Shown here: positions 53,481-64,000 of the stretch, piece by piece
How positions within the stretch are numbered: the stretch's first letter is position 1
Layout: each line of letters opens with the position of its first letter
NCBI GenBank assembly: GCA_047967505.1
Contig: CM106541.1
Length of the DNA: 64,000 bases
Direction: 5' to 3' (one strand)
Source of the DNA: Dipteris shenzhenensis
Taxonomy: Eukaryota > Polypodiophyta > Polypodiopsida > Gleicheniales
Notes under the pieces: model-generated
What the model saw: only the letters and a program-made list of their open reading frames with translations
Told to the model about the DNA's origin: nothing
The model's database searches: none
Translations under genes and position numbers: made by a program

Positions 53481-54577
53481 ATAATTTTCCCCATCCGCTT
53501 CTAGGTCAAGGTCACCATCATCATGATGGCAATCTATCATGCTGTGAATTGGAGGAGTCAAATGGATTGGATGAATTACAAGGGGGTAATTTGAGTGAAG
53601 GGTGGTTGTAGACATTGGCCAAAGCGTAGTTGCATGCAGAATTATCGAGAGGTCGATTGGTTATGTCCTCCTCAAGTTCGGTTGTTGATGTATGTGTGTT
53701 AGGGGGTTTAGAGATGGGTCAATGTATAAGGTACCTCTGTGTAATAATTTTGCCTAGGATTGTCCCCCTCAAGTATGGGAATATGTTAGTGCAGGGCAGA
53801 TCATCAATCGGAGGTCATGAGCAAAAGTTATGAGCAATTAGTGTGAAAATTAGGCCACATAGGGGTGCAAATTAATGAGTTCTAGGGATTCCAAAATGGT
53901 ATGTAATGGGCTGGAAAAATACCCCATAGCATGGTGTTTTCATGTGTGAAATCGTGGTTTAAGTTGGGTTCAATTTGGGTTCCAAATGGGCGTGTTATGC
54001 TTGCTTAAAAGAGGGGTAAAAATGGTATTTTTGGGGCTTAAGGATGAGTGTGAATGGGCCCTAGACTTGAGGGAACTGAACTAGCCTTAGGTAGTGTAAA
54101 TACCTAGTTAACCCAATGACTCGGTTAATGTAACTATCCCTTTACGCTAGCTGACCTATTACCTCAACTAACCTAACTATCAATTGGATGTAGTTAGCTT
54201 AACTAACTAATTGTTAGTTAGTTTATCCTAAACTAGCCTTAGGTTAACCTAACCTAACCTAACCTAAAGTAAATCTAACCTAAACTAGGTTAAAGTTAAC
54301 CTAACTTTTACCTCTCTCTTTTTTTATTATAATAAATATACTAAGGGGCAGCGGTCACTACCACTCATGGCCGAGAGGGGAGGGATTTGCGAAGGGTGGA
54401 GGGTGAGGGAAAATGGGATGCGAGGGGGAGGGATGTGTGAAGGGGTGCTGTGGGGGGGAGGTGAGAGGGGTGGTAGATAGGCAAGGTGGCCTTGAGGGAT
54501 GTGTCTTGAATGATTTTTCGAAGGGGTTTCTTTTTCACACTTGCAAATACATACTCCGCTTTCGCTTAAGGTGCTAA
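53481..54577 (-). other. Leader of the gypsy gag remnant
   Basis: No gene supported. Includes a TAACC/TTAGG-rich patch at about 54090-54310 (for example CCTAACCTAACCTAACC), which is too irregular for a telomere array, and a G-rich patch at about 54360-54480. Confidence 0.55.
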
Positions 54578-54597
54578 CCTCCCTGCCAACGGTGCCA
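54578..54597 (-). promoter_or_regulatory. Primer binding site of tRNA-Asp type
   Basis: The minus strand begins TGGCACCGTTGGC, close to the TGGCGCCGTTG-type site used by plant Athila/Tat-lineage gypsy elements, and lies three bases from a TGTTGTCAC LTR start at 54601. It fits the gag remnant to the left, on the same strand. Confidence 0.7.
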
Positions 54598-54600
54598 AAA

Positions 54601-54695
54601 TGTTGTCACTTTTTCTCTCTTTTCCAAGGTTCAAGGGTGTTGGTTACCTACAATCGTGTCTCACTCATTGCTGCATAGGTCTTCACAAGTGTAGC

Positions 54696-54758
<63 letters not shown>

Positions 54759-54960
54759 TGGAGGGAGGGAGTGGGAAGACTAGTTTAGGAGGGAAACCAC
54801 ATTTTAGTCCATGATCTTTTTTTAATAAGACATTGTCAATTTAGAATCATGTCAGTATCTCGAAAAGATTTTTTTATTTGTAATTGATAGTTATTTATGC
54901 ATAAAATATTATTTCTTGTTCTGATATTTCCAAAATTTTTCTCTTTTTTCTAATTTCCTC
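54601..54960 (-). repeat. Probable LTR with embedded (GA)n microsatellite, outer border uncertain
   Basis: Begins TGTTGTCACTTTTTC next to the primer site. A pure (GA) run covers about 54698-54755. The end cannot be placed because no second LTR is seen. Confidence 0.5.
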
Positions 54961-55271
54961 AATGCAATGTTGGCCCTCTTGCCATTGGTTGAGAGCTATT
55001 TTTCATTTGAGCCAAAAGGCCCCTAATGTGACATAAGAATAGGACCTATTATATTATGAATATGGAAGAACTCTTTTACTCTAAGATTCTTTGGAATGAA
55101 AGTACATACGTCATTGTGAAAACCCTTCAAGTTTACAAGGATCTCTCTAAAATAGAAATCTAATGCTTGAACCTTGTACTTAATGTGATTATTAAGATAT
55201 GAATTTATTATTTTTAAATATTGGTTACCTAGCATTACCTTGAAGAGTTTTCATACATAAGATGGAGAGAC
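54961..55271. other. Short AT-rich flank
   Basis: No gene. It is pre-insertion DNA for the small LTR element that follows; the homologous flank resumes after 57532. Confidence 0.5.
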
Positions 55272-55276
55272 GTATC
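55272..55276. repeat. Target-site duplication GTATC, left
   Basis: GTATC directly precedes the TG of the left LTR and is repeated at 57528-57532 after the CA of the right LTR. Confidence 0.9.
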
Positions 55277-55577
55277 TGTTGGAGTTGCAAGAAGGATTGA
55301 GCAAGTGAAGCAAAAGAGAAAGAGAGTGTTTATTCAAGAGAGATAGGCCCAATATATAGGCTCCAGTTACATCCAGTAGTGACATCATATGTGAGCTCAG
55401 TAGAGCATCTAGATCCACAAGTCTCTCAATCAATTCCATGATTCTCTCAATCACACACCACACACCTAGATTCACTCAATCACACCTACTAATACCTATC
55501 CAGGCACACTATGTGTTCACACACTCACAACCTTAGACCTTAGAACTCTAGATCCCATTATATCAATTTATCCTTCA
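55277..55577 (-). repeat. Small LTR element, 3' LTR (301 bp)
   Basis: Plus-strand start TGTTGGAGTTGCAAG, end TTATCCTTCA. Matches 57227-57527 without indels. Confidence 0.95.
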
Positions 55578-55591
55578 TTCCCCCCCACAAA
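55578..55591 (-). promoter_or_regulatory. Polypurine tract of the small LTR element
   Basis: Minus strand TTTGTGGGGGGGAA, ending at the LTR border. Confidence 0.85.
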
Positions 55592-55892
55592 TTGATGACC
55601 TCAACCCTAGCAGTAGTCCATGGGAAACTTCATGGCTTGCCCAGCTCTAGTGGCAACAAACATGATCCACAGCCTGGTACTCACTCTAGTTGCATCAGCA
55701 GGAGACTCATTTGGGCATCCTCATCCCAAAATGATCTCACTCTAACTTTGGTTTGTTGGTTTACAATTGGGAGATAGACAATGACTATGCATGGGAATAC
55801 CCTTAGATCCAACAAGGTAACATATAAGACTAACAATCATTTGAGGGGGACATCCCAAGGCAGAGATTATTGACCACACACACACAAACATT

Positions 55893-56420
55893 CTAAGTGG
55901 AAGATGTGGGGAAATACGCCCCTTTGATGGCATATCTTGTCCTTTTCCTCCTCCTCTTCCAAGCTACCATAGTGTGAGGTTCATTATCATTGGAGAGGTT
56001 CTTGGTGTAGCCAATCTTGTAGCTCCTTTTCTCTTTGTCCTTTTCCACACTCTTTAATGTATCTTGTCCAAATTCTGCAATACAAGATCCTTGTAGTCCT
56101 TCACCTTCTTTGAGTGTCCAAACTTTAAGACCATTTTGTGAATTATATGGTCTGAATAGGGTCTTACCACTTGTCATGCAAGGGCAGTGTCTACTCTTAT
56201 ACAAGAGGTGGTCATGATTGTATGGCAAGGTATACTCAATCAAATACAAGTATATTTCATACATCATGAAAGATATTGAAACCATAACTAAGGCATCTTC
56301 AAAATACGAATCATAATGGTTGTAGTTGAAACCTTTTTTCCAATCATATCCATTGTAAATCATCATCAAGTCATGATATATTCTTCCTTCATGTAAGCTC
56401 TTGTCATGGTCAATCCACAC
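55893..56420 (-). CDS. 175-codon ORF inside the small LTR element, unrecognised
   Basis: Starts MWIDHDKSLHEGRIYHD, with an aromatic-rich first half (YNGYDWKKGFNYNHYDSYF, EIYLYLIEYTL), then a Cys pair (RHCPC) and a basic stretch (WKRRRKRTRYAIKG) near the C-terminus. There is no gag zinc knuckle, protease or RT motif. It may be captured host sequence or a chance frame; its length in AT-rich DNA and the single basic nuclear-localisation-like cluster make it worth a search. Confidence 0.4.
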   Translation of the reverse strand: MWIDHDKSLHEGRIYHDLMMIYNGYDWKKGFNYNHYDSYFEDALVMVSISFMMYEIYLYLIEYTLPYNHDHLLYKSRHCPCMTSGKTLFRPYNSQNGLKVWTLKEGEGLQGSCIAEFGQDTLKSVEKDKEKRSYKIGYTKNLSNDNEPHTMVAWKRRRKRTRYAIKGAYFPTSST

Positions 56421-57212
56421 TAGTCAACTAGTGAACTAGTCAACAAGAAAGTATGACTTGAAATCCACTTCAAAGTACCATAACTTCAATCCTCAATATA
56501 AAAGATGAAAAATGTATTCAACTGAACTTCAAAGAGCATTCTCAAAACTGAAAAAACAATCTCTAAATCTCTGAACTATGCTTTAACTCCTCAAGCATCA
56601 CCTTAGCATTTAGTGTAGCATCAAACTTCAAAAATAGTCTAGAAATGCTTGCAAATGGAGGATTGCTACCTCACTCCACAAAGCATCAAGTAGAGGGAAT
56701 TTGTTGTGCAATCAAGGGTACTTGGAAGTAGAAGACTCAGTGCAAGTCTCAGACCAAATGAAGCTTCACACCACCAAGGGCAGCAGCATCTTCTCCACCT
56801 CCAAAAACCATGTCTTCTTCAAAACCCGACTGGTTTTTCCTTAGTTTCTCCTCATTCCCTTAACCATTTACCCTAAGAATTCACCACTAGATAGCCCATA
56901 GGGTCACCTAAGTGCACCTCATACCATTTTAGAAATGGTGGCTCTAGCAAGCTGAATTTGATGAAATGGTGTAGAATGGAGCGAGTCTCAGCACGGGTTG
57001 TAGAAGCAAAATTCCTTCAATTCCTCTCAAGTAGAAGTGCACCCTAACTAGGGTAATCTATAGCTAAAAGGGCTAGAGCAATGGTTTAGAGATGAAGGAG
57101 AACAAGCACTTGGAAATTTCGTGGGAAGAAGAGGAAGAAAAGCTTCAAAAACTTCATGGTGAAGAAGATGATGACATGGCACTCAAGGAGGTCTCAAGGA
57201 GAGTGAACCAAT

Positions 57213-57224
57213 GCTTTGATACCA
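57213..57224 (-). promoter_or_regulatory. Primer binding site of the small LTR element
   Basis: Minus strand TGGTATCAAAGC, one base different from the TGGTATCAGAGC site of the other elements here, two bases inside the 5' LTR. It is still complementary to a Met-type tRNA end. Confidence 0.85.
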
Positions 57225-57226
57225 CA

Positions 57227-57527
57227 TGTTGGAGTTGCAAGAAGGATTGAGCAAGTGAAGCAAAAGAGAGAGAGATTGTTTATTCAAGAGAGATAGGCCC
57301 AATATATAGGCTCCAGTTACATCCAATAGTGACATCATATGTGAGCTGAGTAGAGCATCTAGATCCACAAATCTCTCAATCAGTTCCATGATTCTCTCAA
57401 TCACACACCACACACCTAGATTCACTCAATCACACCTACTGACACCTATCCAGGCACACCATGTGTTCACACACTCACAACCTTAGACCTTAGGACTCTA
57501 GATCCCATTACATCAATTTGTCCTTCA
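57227..57527 (-). repeat. Small LTR element, 5' LTR (301 bp)
   Basis: Pairs with 55277-55577. Most of the differences are transitions. Confidence 0.95.
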
Positions 57528-57532
57528 GTATC
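57528..57532. repeat. Target-site duplication GTATC, right
   Basis: Exact match to 55272-55276. Confidence 0.9.
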
Positions 57533-60420
57533 CTATTATACATCAAGATTTGAATGAAGTTGAAAACAATTGGACGTAGACTTTTAGTTCATGTTAAAAT
57601 CACTTGATGTGTTTGGGATTAATCAATCATGGCTCTCTTTAGACTTGTATTTCATGTTAAAGTCACTAAATGTGTTTGGGCTTAAACGATCATGGTTATA
57701 TGTCATGAAAGCAAAAATGTTTATTGAAGGAGGAGTGAGACTTTAAACACCAACCATATTTTGTTATAGAAGTTACTATTTATCCTTCTAGTATATAGTG
57801 TGAAAATTCCCCATCCATAATGGAATGATGTGATTCCTCACAAAACGTGAAATTATTGTAATACAATCCATAATTTGATGAGGTGGGGATGAATGTTTTT
57901 ACAGCTGTCCACCTATACTATTTTACATTAGGTGACCTTCCTTAAGATAGAGGAGATGGTCACGTGTGAAGGAAGGGATGCAAATTGAAGGCTAGCACAA
58001 AGATGAGGAGTTAGCAATCCAAGAAATTGGTGAATGTATGCTACACATGGTCCTTGTCATTGTTATGGGGGCACATTTGAAAATAGATATGCAATCTGGA
58101 CATAAGGGAATTTCCCTTGGGCAAAGCATCTAGAAGACCTTCCCAATATCTATGCAAGTGTCTCACATGAAGTATGGATTGAATTTTATTCTTTTAATAT
58201 CTCATTTCCCACCTAGCCACACATATTGTGCATGGGTAAGTCCAAGGATGTTATATCTTGCTCATGCCCTACCTTAGGGAATTCAAACAAATATAGATTG
58301 GGTATGATATGCCCATTTGTGGCATACACACTCCAAACATTTGCAACTCCAAAACAATCCACATAACCATTCTAAACATTTTCCCAACAACCTAGATTAT
58401 AGGAGCAAGGAGTTTGAACGTAGCTCTAATGCAGCACCAAACCAAGCATGTGTTCCCACAAAGATTGTTGACTTTATCAATAAAGTATTACAACATCATC
58501 TTCATGTTATTTTTAATGGTAATTAGGGAAAGCTAGGATATTTCAAGGAGAGAGCTTAGAACCATTGAAGACTTTTAGACAAATGCATGAATAAGCAAGG
58601 TATGGATGGAGTTTCTTAATTTTGGTTCTACCTATAACCTTGGATCATATTCCAAAGAGAGGTGTAGGCTAAAGCGTGGAAAGTGGTTCTAGCATGCGCT
58701 AGGCGAGGAAGAAGAGTTGAACACATGGATTGGTGGAGGTTTTCGTCTCCATGGGAGTTCAAGGGTTTAGAAAAGGGTTTGCAGGGTTTAGAAGAAGGAT
58801 AGGGTTGAGGAAGCTAACAAAGTGTTCAAGGGTTTAGAAGGAGTCCAGGGTTGAGAGAGGGTTGCAGGGTTGAGGAGTGGAGAGCTAGTCTCCTTCACTA
58901 ATTCACGGGGTTAAGGGTTTGGAAGGAGGTAGCAGGGTCCAAGAGGAGGGAGGGAGGAAGAAGGGAGGAGGAGGAGGAGGAGGGAGGAGAAAAGAGGAGG
59001 AGGGAGGAGGAGAGAGAAGGAAAGAGGAAGAGGGATGAGGAGGGAGGAGTGAAAAGAGTGAGAGCATGCTAGAACACAATAGCGTGAGAAAGCATGGACA
59101 CTTGGAGACTTTTTGTGCAAGAACTCCAAAGTCATACTAGAACACAAAGCCACTCAAGAGTGGAAGCTTCATTCCATAGAGAGAGATTTATATATGAGGG
59201 TCCCTTCATTGGTAAAGGTACTTTGTGAATGTACCTTTGGGTCCCTTTACTTGTAAAGCCTACCTTTCGAAGGTACTTGTGAAGATACCTCAAAGAGTGA
59301 AGGCTTTTAGTCTTTCTCTCTCTAGTTTTAGTATTTCTCTCACTAGATCTTGATTTTACAAGTATGACCAAATCTTTTCTAGAGAGGAATTTGGTTATAC
59401 TCATCCCACTATATTTCTCAAGTTTTATTCCAAGCTCAAGATATAACAAGCGGTGCTTTGTCGCTACTCGACACATGCATTGATTGGCCCTTCGCACATA
59501 GAGGTAACACCACCTAGAAAAACTCAATCAAATAAAAAAGTTATAGGACATCTTTCAAGCTGAATACTAATGGGAGTGGCCTGATGCAAACATCCTCCTT
59601 CAAGATAAATGATGCTAGATATGGTTGAATGATGACACCTAGGAGGTAAAAGTTTGTTGATACAAAGCCTCCTGAAAAATGTGGTTACAGCTATAGATGA
59701 AGACAATGGCTGCTACTATTGCGTATTGCACTATTGGACAGGACTGTTTGTTCATTGTACTATATTGCTTGATGTAGCTATTGTTGTGCTATGTGCTTGT
59801 TGTTTGCGATTTACGCTACTAGGATGCTTTTCTATGTTGTTATGCTTGCTTCGTAGTTGTTGTGCTATTGTGCTACCAATTGACTTTGGCGCTTTACATC
59901 TACAATCTGCTATTGTTGCTACATTGCTCTATTGTTACCCTTTGCTAGCTTGTGCTATTGTAAGTTTCTCTTGCATGTTATGTACTAGTGAATAGCTTTG
60001 AACAAAAATAATAGGTTGTAGAGAAAGTTGGGAGTTGTAGAGTAGAGTAGCAGCTATAGAGAGAGACTGGCCATTGAACAATACATGGGCAACTAGACAG
60101 AAAAGGCTTGGTGAGTGGTGACAATATGAGAAGAAAGAGATGGCATGTGAAGGGAAACAGTGAGAGCCATAGATACCACATTAGAAAAGAGAGCTCACGC
60201 ATGAAGAAATGATATGAAGATAAGGTGGAGGAGGGATCACGCAAGAAAAGATAAGCCGATAGTGAAGGAGTGTACTAGTATCAGCCTTGTGAAGATTAGG
60301 CTCCTTGCGTGTGCTCCACACATTAGACCAAAGGTGCCAGCTATTAAGTAGGAAGCTAGGACCCCAAGATCCTATCCAATCTATTAGTATCCAATCAAGT
60401 TAAAGATAATATCTCCATAA
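57533..60420. other. Gene-free stretch
   Basis: No frame with recognisable content. A GGAGGA-rich purine tract lies at about 58925-59050 and GGGTTTAGAAG-type phrases are repeated at 58760-58920. A 131-codon minus frame at 59132-59527 is Lys/Arg/Ser-rich without a family match. A short (CTA/TTG)-rich part at 59760-59990 has no gene. Confidence 0.5.
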
Positions 60421-60515
60421 GAAGGACATGTGACAATGTCCACAACAGCTCAATCCCACATACAAGTGGGTAGACTGATAGAAGGTAGATAATGCCTTAA
60501 GGAGTGGAGAACTTG
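60421..60515 (+). repeat. LTR fragment related to 61721-61815
   Basis: GAAGGACATGTGACAATGTC and the next about 75 bp match the middle of the LTR at 61639-62021 with about 80% agreement by eye. The rest of this LTR is not found, so it is a decayed or truncated copy. Confidence 0.7.
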
Positions 60516-61243
60516 GATCCATTTAACTAGGATATTTGACTTCCAAGAGAAGGCACGGGTGGTGGCGCATCCTCCATGTGGTAGTTTGAGTTTGATCTTG
60601 ACACTTCTAAAGGCATGATTGTGTCAAATTGGAAAAGTTGCTACAATAAAAAAGGTCAGCACAATAAGCAACAATATGGAAAGAAGACCTTGCAACAAAG
60701 TCACAAAAGATACATGAGTAGAGAGAAGGTTGCACAATAGAGATGAACACTGAGATGATTGACTCTAATGCAAACAACTAGACTAAGTAGACGTACACGG
60801 TAGCCAAGCAGAGTGGACTACCATATTGCAGTAAAAGTGATTGATGGAACAAAAGGGTAGACTTTAGTAAAAATCACACAAGACTAATAGCAGCCTATGG
60901 CACTGACTAAACAACCAGCTAGCCAACACATCAAAATTGGTATGCAAAGCTGCACAAAGTGATCGGCATGGACTAAATCTAAGTTAGACCAGACTATACA
61001 TGATATCTAGACATAGACCATCAAGTCAACAAAACAGCATACAAGGTGACAATTTGGATTGTGGGAAGAAGGCCACAAGACTCGTACCATAGAAATGTGC
61101 ATCGTTTGACACACAAGAGTAGAGCAAAAAGGCAGCTCACATGATGATGAGCTAACAGGGTGGGAATATGCTCCAATCAATAAAGGGATGCAAACACAGG
61201 AATGACATAAAGGCAACACATGGTAGTGTGGGAGGCAACATGG

Positions 61244-61378
61244 CCTTCAAGGCCTCTTCCTAAGGAGTAATTCACACATAATCCGAGTGTAAAATCCAAG
61301 TCCTCCAAGTCCTTCAAGGCCTCCTTCCTAAGGAGTAATTCACACATAATCTGAGTGTGAAATCCAAGCCCTCCAACG
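61244..61378 (+). repeat. 67-bp tandem duplication
   Basis: CCTTCAAGGCCTC...TCCTAAGGAGTAATTC units at 61244-61310 and 61311-61378 with a few substitutions. Confidence 0.9.
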
Positions 61379-61625
61379 AAGCCCATTACCTCCACAAGAG
61401 CAAAGTGCAAACCCATGTGCCATGGAAGACACCACTTGCCAACAAGCAACCAAGAAGAAGATTCAAACACGGTGAAGCTGGAGGTCAAAAGAAGTTGCAT
61501 GCCTTGGAAAGTTAGACAATGTGCAAGCATGATCCACATCATTAAGTTGATGACAAATCAAAGCCCACGTATCACAAAGGCAGCATGTGAGGATGAAGTC
61601 AATGGCAAGTTGGAACCTAACCCAT

Positions 61626-61638
61626 AATTGAGGGGGGA
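61626..61638 (+). promoter_or_regulatory. Polypurine tract
   Basis: AATTGAGGGGGGA immediately before TGTTGAAATATG. It marks this LTR as the 3' LTR of the upstream unit. Confidence 0.8.
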
Positions 61639-61950
61639 TGTTGAAATATGTGCAACCATGAAGAGTGCATGAGGTGAAAGTGTTAAAAAGGGGAGAGGTC
61701 TAAAATGAACCTCACCCTTGGAAGGACATGTGGCAATGTCCACAAGGTCTTAATCCAACATACAAGTGGGTAGCCCAATATAGAAGGCATATAATACCCT
61801 GAGGAGTGCTGACCTCAATACTATTGAGGATGGTGCAAATTGCACTATAAATTAAGGGAATTAGGGACAAACCCTAACCCTAAGGGGTTTTCATGTATAT
61901 ATTCCTAGTTCTTTGGAATATGGCAAAGTGTAGACCCAGCTATCTCTTGT

Positions 61951-62015
<65 letters not shown>

Positions 62016-62021
62016 TTATCA
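61639..62021 (+). repeat. Shared LTR (383 bp) of two tandem units, with (TC)n(AC)n
   Basis: Starts TGTTGAAATATGTGC, ends TTGCATTATCA. It is preceded by a polypurine tract and followed by a primer site, so it serves both as 3' LTR of the left unit and 5' LTR of the right one. A (TC)n(AC)n microsatellite covers about 61950-62010. Confidence 0.85.
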
Positions 62022-62033
62022 TGGTATCAGAGC
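62022..62033 (+). promoter_or_regulatory. Primer binding site (Met tRNA)
   Basis: TGGTATCAGAGC directly after the LTR. Confidence 0.9.
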
Positions 62034-64000
62034 CTATGGTGCTCATAAGCCCTTCCAACTTGTCAAGGCAATAAGCCTTCCTTTGAGGCATTCTCCATCT
62101 CAATGTTCTTGAGACTTTGTGAGAGATTTTGAGAGCTCTTCATGAGAGAGTGTGTAATCCCTTGATTCAATCAAGGCACACTCCCTCTCTTTGAAGCACC
62201 TTCATCACTCTTATAGCTCTTCTTGTAGAGCCCTTTCTCTTCTTTGATTTGATTTAAAAAGGTCGTCATTCTGAGCTATGGAGAGTGAGATATATTCCTT
62301 TCAGTATTGGAGTTTATTCATTGAGATTTTAGAAGTGTTTTGAGTTTAATGAGAATTTAGGCACTTCTAATCACACATCAGCCTTGACACAGTGCCATAC
62401 ATCCACAAGCGACCTCAGTAAGTAGCAAAATTGCTTGCGTCCTAGACGGAGAACTAGACTTCTATGATGACTATAAAGAAGCGACTATTAGACTGCTACT
62501 ATAGATGCTCAATTACCTATAGAAGGCATCTAGATGTGTAGCAACACTCAAAGTAGACTCAAAAAATGAGTGGCTAGATAGCAATACAATAGTGGATGGG
62601 TTCTAAGGCCATGACTTCAACGACTTGGCCAAGAGTGTAAGCAAAGGTAGACACCCTGCCAACCACAAGCTTCATGCAAGCTACACAAGTAGAAGACTTC
62701 AACAAGATGCTTTTAGTTGCATTGCATTGGATAGCAACACACGCTTCCACCAAATTACCTTTCCTAATGCTTTTTTGTCGTTAGTTGGCATGGATGCTTT
62801 TCACGATTGTCGTAAAGGTCTCGTGCAAAGGCATGTGGCTTCCAAGTGTAACTAATGAAAATCTAGTGGCATGCACCGGCCATTGGAGATGGATACATAA
62901 GTAGAGCAGCACAAGCATTGATCAAGAGCTCGCTTCTATTGCCGAATGAATAAAGTAGTAAGCTACCCTATAGCACTGACCGACCAAGCAACTCTGCAAC
63001 ACGAGGTAAAATCACAATGAGCGCTAGTAGACCTAGTAACATCCAACAAAGCATTGTGAGCGCTGCGAATCTAAGGCAAGTGGACCTAGCAAAATCCAAC
63101 AAAGCATGACACTCACTCAATGTGCAAACAAGATTACATAGGCAAACACGATGATGGGCACCTCTCTGGGACTTTATCTTGCCTTCTATGACAAGGCAGA
63201 CGAGCTTTGCTAGGATTATAGAACCACAAATGGCAATGGCGACCTCCTTGTTGACTTAACGCTAAACTTGACCTGCCCATTGCGGTCACCCATAAGCCTT
63301 GAAGCGAGTCTCCTGTAGCTCTGCTTTTGCATAGACATGATCTTCTTGAGGGTAGAACTAAAGGAAATATTCGACAATCCTCTTCACCTCGCCATCGGTT
63401 CAATGCTGCCATTGCCACGGAGACACCCGCAGTCCTCCTCAGAGCTTCAAAGCTCCTTCTAAGGTTCCCTAACCTTGGGCCATGTGGAAATACCATGTGG
63501 TAGATAAGGCCTTACCCAAGGTTGGTCTACGAGTTGCCATATGGCACTCTTATTCCTAGTGCCACATCAGCGATGGCTTATTCCAACTGCTATAGAACTC
63601 ACTTATGCCACATCATCTAGCACGTGACAATGCCAGATCATCCCTGGCTACCACATCATTACTTCCATGTCAACTACCACCTCACTCCCTACTACATTAG
63701 CTTCCCAAGTAGCACAGCCTTATCTAGGTGCTTTGTCATCCCTTATCCTCTCGCCACATGTCATAGCATGCCTAGTTTGCCATGTCAGCAGTGACACCTA
63801 AGTAGTGCCACCTCAACAAATTTCCACATCAACAGACACATGTCATCTGACCACATCAACAAGTTACACATTAGTTTGACCATTCTTCCAAGAGCCATGA
63901 CTTTTGATCCAGGGGGAATTTGGGGGAGCTCCAAAAAACAAAAATTATTAATAGATCACGCTCTAGGCAGTGAGAACCTTAGATCTTCTTTTTTTTTTTT
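62034..64000 (+). mobile_element. Non-autonomous LTR interior, downstream unit (runs off the window)
   Basis: No gag or pol. After a leader with GAGAGA/CTCTCT strings, a part near 63500-63900 carries CCACATCA-type repeats, and ends with a GAATTTGGGGGAGCTCCAAAA string much like GAATTTGGACACGCTCCAAAA in element A near 36430. Frames of 76 and 120 codons have no domain. The window ends in a poly-T run. Confidence 0.65.

Larger units (their letters stand above)
55277..57527 (-). mobile_element. Complete small LTR retrotransposon (2251 bp), no gag or pol
   Basis: Two 301-bp LTRs with about 12 differences (96% identical), TG...CA ends and a GTATC target duplication. On the minus strand a primer site TGGTATCAAAGC lies two bases from the right LTR, and a GTGGGGGGGAA tract borders the left LTR. 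The interior (about 1.65 kb) has only one notable ORF. It is a non-autonomous element of medium size, larger than typical TRIMs. Confidence 0.95.
60516..61638 (+). mobile_element. Non-autonomous LTR interior, upstream unit
   Basis: Lies between the LTR fragment at 60421 and the LTR at 61639 and ends in a polypurine tract (AATTGAGGGGGGA). It has no gag or pol. The phrase CACTGACTAAACAACCAGC near 60900 resembles CACTGACCGACCAAGCAAC near 62970 in the next unit. A 67-bp tandem duplication is included (61244-61378). Confidence 0.6.

Noticed and set aside
54090-54310. CCTAACC-type repeats as interstitial telomere
   Set aside because: Units are irregular (TAACC, TAACT, TTAGG mixtures) and not the plant CCCTAAA heptamer; it is probably leader sequence of a retroelement.
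59132-59527. 131-codon minus-strand frame rich in Lys/Arg/Ser
   Set aside because: No domain, no splice context, and it lies in repeat-like DNA; treated as chance.

Overview
This window is nuclear DNA from a land plant with a large, transposon-packed genome. The evidence is plant-type LTR retrotransposons primed by initiator-Met tRNA (TGGTATCAGAGC-type sites), a chromodomain Ty3/gypsy element, plant L1-type LINEs with DUF4283-like ORF1s, canonical GTAAGT/TTTCAG introns, and no bacterial operons or organellar genes. A gymnosperm, fern or lycophyte would fit, but the sequence alone does not settle this. I see no intact conventional host gene, no tRNA or rRNA gene and no CRISPR array.

Layout. 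1-4.4 kb: gene-poor DNA with interleaved duplications. 4.4-16.4 kb: a decayed plus-strand LINE (A), split by a young minus-strand chromovirus (8454-15844, 431-bp LTRs, AAACT target duplication). 16.35-20.7 kb: a GC-rich orphan ORF and a minus-strand LINE (B) with a large internal deletion. 20.7-23.6 kb: microsatellites and a 1.15-kb tandem duplication. 24.4-27.9 kb: a plus-strand Ty1/copia pol remnant (A). 27.9-40.9 kb: the most unusual block, described below. 41.5-43.8 kb: LINE C. 45.3-49.3 kb: minus-strand copia B. 49.3-52.1 kb: its leader or an abutting non-autonomous LTR element. 52.1-54.9 kb: a minus-strand gypsy gag remnant with a tRNA-Asp-type primer site. 55.3-57.5 kb: a complete small LTR element with no recognisable gag or pol. 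57.5-60.4 kb: nothing recognisable. 60.4-64.0 kb: tandem non-autonomous LTR elements sharing one LTR.

The unusual block holds two divergently transcribed, intron-containing, decayed genes. On the minus strand (30629 to 28198) a five-exon gene, with splice phases that all agree, encodes an RGG-rich N-terminus, a ParB-like domain (GNHR box) and a GRPPK AT-hook. On the plus strand (33.2-39.1 kb) a gene encodes a Cys/His DNA-binding domain resembling WRKY-GCM1 fingers, Mutator-like transposase landmarks and a SWIM zinc finger. It is followed by an intact 247-aa ORF with a BAH/Agenet-like look. Between the two genes lies an array of seven near-perfect palindromes, and a related palindrome lies beyond the transposase. 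A non-autonomous LTR element (34727-37205) has broken the transposase gene. I interpret the block as the wreck of a large autonomous DNA transposon carrying a ParB-like accessory gene. The gene structures are read directly from the sequence; the functional link is inference.
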